A DNA stretch of 5,492 nt from CAZTQN01 sp964615765 (GTDB taxonomy: Bacteria; Planctomycetota; Phycisphaerae; Phycisphaerales; UBA1924). The position numbers and the translations under genes were made by a program. Every line of letters begins with the position of its first letter. Within the stretch, counting starts at the first letter, position 1. The stretch covers positions 1 through 5,492 of the forward strand of contig CAZTQN010000072.1 in assembly GCA_964615765.1 (NCBI GenBank). Reading direction: 5' to 3'. This document shows positions 5,395 to 5,492 of the stretch, one piece after another. The notes below the pieces were generated by a model that was not told where the DNA came from, searched no databases, and saw only the letters and a list, made by a program, of their open reading frames with translations.

Positions 5395-5492
5395 ATGGCC
5401 CTGCCTTGCCTGATGCTCTTCCTCGGTCTGACCATCTGGCTGGGCATTGGCACGACCCTTTATCCAATCGAATGGCTGGCCAACATCTTCGC
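5395..5492 (+). CDS. Possible membrane protein, N-terminal fragment only (runs off the right edge)
   Basis: Thirty-two complete codons from ATG 5395 continue without a stop to the window end. The peptide starts MALPCLMLFLGLTIWLGIGT, a hydrophobic segment long enough for one membrane helix or a signal anchor, followed by TLYPIEWLANIF. I do not recognise the family. Most codons end in G or C, which supports coding. A purine-rich AAGAAGA at 5383-5389 is a weak candidate ribosome binding site. The frame is closed by a stop at 5359-5361, so it cannot extend further upstream. GC content here is about 57 percent by count, visibly lower than in the rest of the window. Confidence 0.45.
   Translation, partial: MALPCLMLFLGLTIWLGIGTTLYPIEWLANIF

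Overview
The window looks like a chromosomal segment from a high-GC planctomycete, most likely of the Phycisphaerae type. I infer this from gene content, not from a marker gene. The content is a long eukaryote-like Ser/Thr kinase with a transmembrane helix after the catalytic domain and a RGWEWRYL lead-in typical of kinase-WD40 fusions, an ECF sigma factor of the planctomycete-rich Sigma70_ECF type, and a secreted FG-GAP protein ending in a duplicated dockerin-like calcium-loop tail. Coding is dense. Strong third-position GC makes long antisense open frames that are not genes.

Layout. Positions 1-1474 (minus strand) hold the N-terminal 491 codons of a membrane-anchored Ser/Thr protein kinase cut by the left edge. 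A 106-base divergent gap (1475-1580) separates it from a single-domain bacterial globin on the plus strand (1581-2114). The globin converges on, and overlaps by 23 bases, an ECF sigma factor on the minus strand (2092-2655, or from 2694 with a GTG start). A second divergent gap (about 2695-2835) leads to a 753-residue secreted protein on the plus strand (2836-5097): signal peptide, seven FG-GAP-like repeats (a probable seven-bladed propeller), two Cys-rich PPC-like domains and a dockerin-like C-terminus. It is followed by a clear Rho-independent terminator (5137-5177), a purine-rich tract without a convincing gene, and the first 32 codons of a possible membrane protein running off the right edge (5395-5492).

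How the parts may work together. The sigma factor and kinase lie on the same strand in the order sigma then kinase, an arrangement familiar in planctomycetes, where ECF factors are often encoded near Ser/Thr kinases. Here a haem globin gene sits between them on the opposite strand. It could be an insertion into a signalling pair or a haem protein tied to that signalling; the sequence does not decide. The secreted protein is divergent from the sigma factor and could be one of its targets, which is also inference.

I did not find a clearly undescribed system. The points most worth checking are the split sigma/kinase pair, the helical peptide-like remnant antisense to the region just after the terminator, and the reciprocal Cys/Phe swap between the two PPC-like domains. 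No RNA genes, insertion sequences, CRISPR arrays or attachment sites were seen.
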